Part shown: piece after piece, positions 5,951 to 6,665 of the stretch
How positions within the stretch are numbered: position 1 is the stretch's first letter
Layout of the letters: each line of letters opens with the position of its first letter
From: an uncultured Sphingomonadales bacterium
Lineage (GTDB): Bacteria > Pseudomonadota > Alphaproteobacteria > Sphingomonadales > Sphingomonadaceae
Length of the DNA stretch: 6,665 nt
Direction of reading: 5' to 3'
Assembly: GCA_903893935.1 (NCBI GenBank)
Contig: CAITOD010000148.1
Location: forward strand, 1 to 6,665
Position numbers and translations under genes: made by a program
The notes under the pieces: generated by a model
The model's input: only the letters and a program-made list of their open reading frames with translations
What the model was told of the DNA's origin: nothing
Database searches by the model: none

Positions 5951-6665
5951 ATGAGTGCATTTGGTCGCAAAGCGGGTACCGGCGGAGGAAGTGCTGCGAT
6001 GCGGCCTTCGTTCGGCGTTGCGCGCCCGATGAAGAGCGGCGAAGGCAGCCCGGCGAACAACCCGGCACCGGTTCCCGGCAATGACGGACGCGGCGCTTAC
6101 GAAAGCAGCGACAGCGCAGGCAAGAATTCCGATGCCATGGCGCGGCTGGCCGATCGGGCCAATCTTGTCGTCGACAGCCAGCATCACGCCGAAGGGTTCG
6201 AAGCCTCGGTCCACAAGATCAAGGAGCAGGTGCTGCCGCACTTGCTCGAACGCGTCGATCCCGAAGCCGCCGCGACGCTGACCAAGGAAGAGCTGTCCGA
6301 AGAATTCCGCCCGATCATCATGGAAGTGCTGGGCGAGCTGAAAGTCACGCTCAACCGGCGCGAACAGTTTGCGCTCGAAAAAGTGCTGATCGACGAACTG
6401 CTCGGGTTCGGTCCGCTCGAAGAGCTGCTCAACGATCCCGACGTTTCGGATATCATGGTCAACGGGCCTGACCAGACCTACATCGAAAAGAAGGGCAAGC
6501 TCACGCTCGCGCCGATCCGGTTCCGCGACGAAAGCCACTTGTTCCAGATCGCCCAGCGCATCGTCAACCAGGTCGGCCGCCGTGTCGACCAGACCACGCC
6601 GCTGGCCGACGCCCGCCTGAAGGACGGCAGTCGCGTCAACGTGATCGTGCCGCCGCTGTCGCTGC
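5951..6665 (+). CDS. cpaF: CpaF/TadA-type pilus-assembly ATPase, N-terminal part
   Basis: CpaF is the cytoplasmic hexameric ATPase that drives assembly of Flp/Tad type IVc pili (type II/IV secretion ATPase superfamily). The 238 codons present cover a flexible Gly/Pro/Ser-rich N-terminus (1-62), a helical region (about 63-150) and the start of the N-terminal ATPase domain. That domain begins LLGFGPLEELLNDPDVSDIMVNG (150-172) and continues with IAQRIVNQVGRRVDQTTPLADARLKDGSRVNVIVPPLSL (200-238), all highly characteristic of the family. The Walker A and B motifs lie beyond the right edge. ATG 5951 is preceded by a weak GGGA 8 nt upstream; in-frame ATGs at 5999 and 6029 are alternatives in the unconserved tail. 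No other cpa/tad gene lies immediately upstream, so cpaF appears to begin its own transcription unit here, with tadB/tadC expected downstream. Confidence 0.93.
   Translation, partial: MSAFGRKAGTGGGSAAMRPSFGVARPMKSGEGSPANNPAPVPGNDGRGAYESSDSAGKNSDAMARLADRANLVVDSQHHAEGFEASVHKIKEQVLPHLLERVDPEAAATLTKEELSEEFRPIIMEVLGELKVTLNRREQFALEKVLIDELLGFGPLEELLNDPDVSDIMVNGPDQTYIEKKGKLTLAPIRFRDESHLFQIAQRIVNQVGRRVDQTTPLADARLKDGSRVNVIVPPLSL

Noticed and set aside
5933..6538. Minus-strand open frame of 201 codons opposite cpaF
   Set aside because: Shadow of the well-conserved CpaF sequence on the plus strand.

Overview
The window looks like chromosomal DNA from an alphaproteobacterium, most likely a member of the Sphingomonadales (Novosphingobium/Sphingomonas-like). 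This rests on high-GC coding DNA, Entner-Doudoroff genes in the order zwf-pgl-edd, and the character of the flanking HNH and CpaF proteins. The assignment comes from recognising protein families by eye; no search was run.

Positions 1-3501 (minus strand) hold a tightly packed operon read right to left. zwf (glucose-6-phosphate dehydrogenase, 3501-2053) overlaps pgl (6-phosphogluconolactonase, 2060-1434) by 8 nt. pgl in turn overlaps the start of edd (6-phosphogluconate dehydratase, from 1437 and running off the left edge). Together they would turn glucose 6-phosphate into 2-keto-3-deoxy-6-phosphogluconate. As given, edd is interrupted: one G is missing from a G run (C run on +) at 1090-1092, so the frame stops after 116 codons. 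The remaining 363 codons in the window are open and conserved in the shifted frame. This is the most notable anomaly here. It is either a recent null mutation or a one-base sequencing error.

Positions 3502-4038: a 110-bp gap upstream of zwf carries a 14-bp palindrome built on GCATA half-sites. Next comes a small minus-strand HNH-type zinc-binding protein (3971-3612) whose active site looks depleted of histidines. A 67-bp divergent gap follows, with a CtrA-like TTAA-N7-CTAAC sequence.

Positions 4039-6665 (plus strand): a 584-residue polytopic membrane protein with an Asp-Glu pair in its first large loop, resembling GT-C glycosyltransferases but not assignable to a named enzyme. After a 157-bp gap comes the 5' part of cpaF (tadA-type pilus-assembly ATPase), cut off by the right edge before the Walker A motif.

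I found no tRNA, rRNA, CRISPR array, insertion sequence or phage remnant. Apart from the edd lesion the region reads as ordinary chromosomal core, and I see no convincing new multi-gene system.
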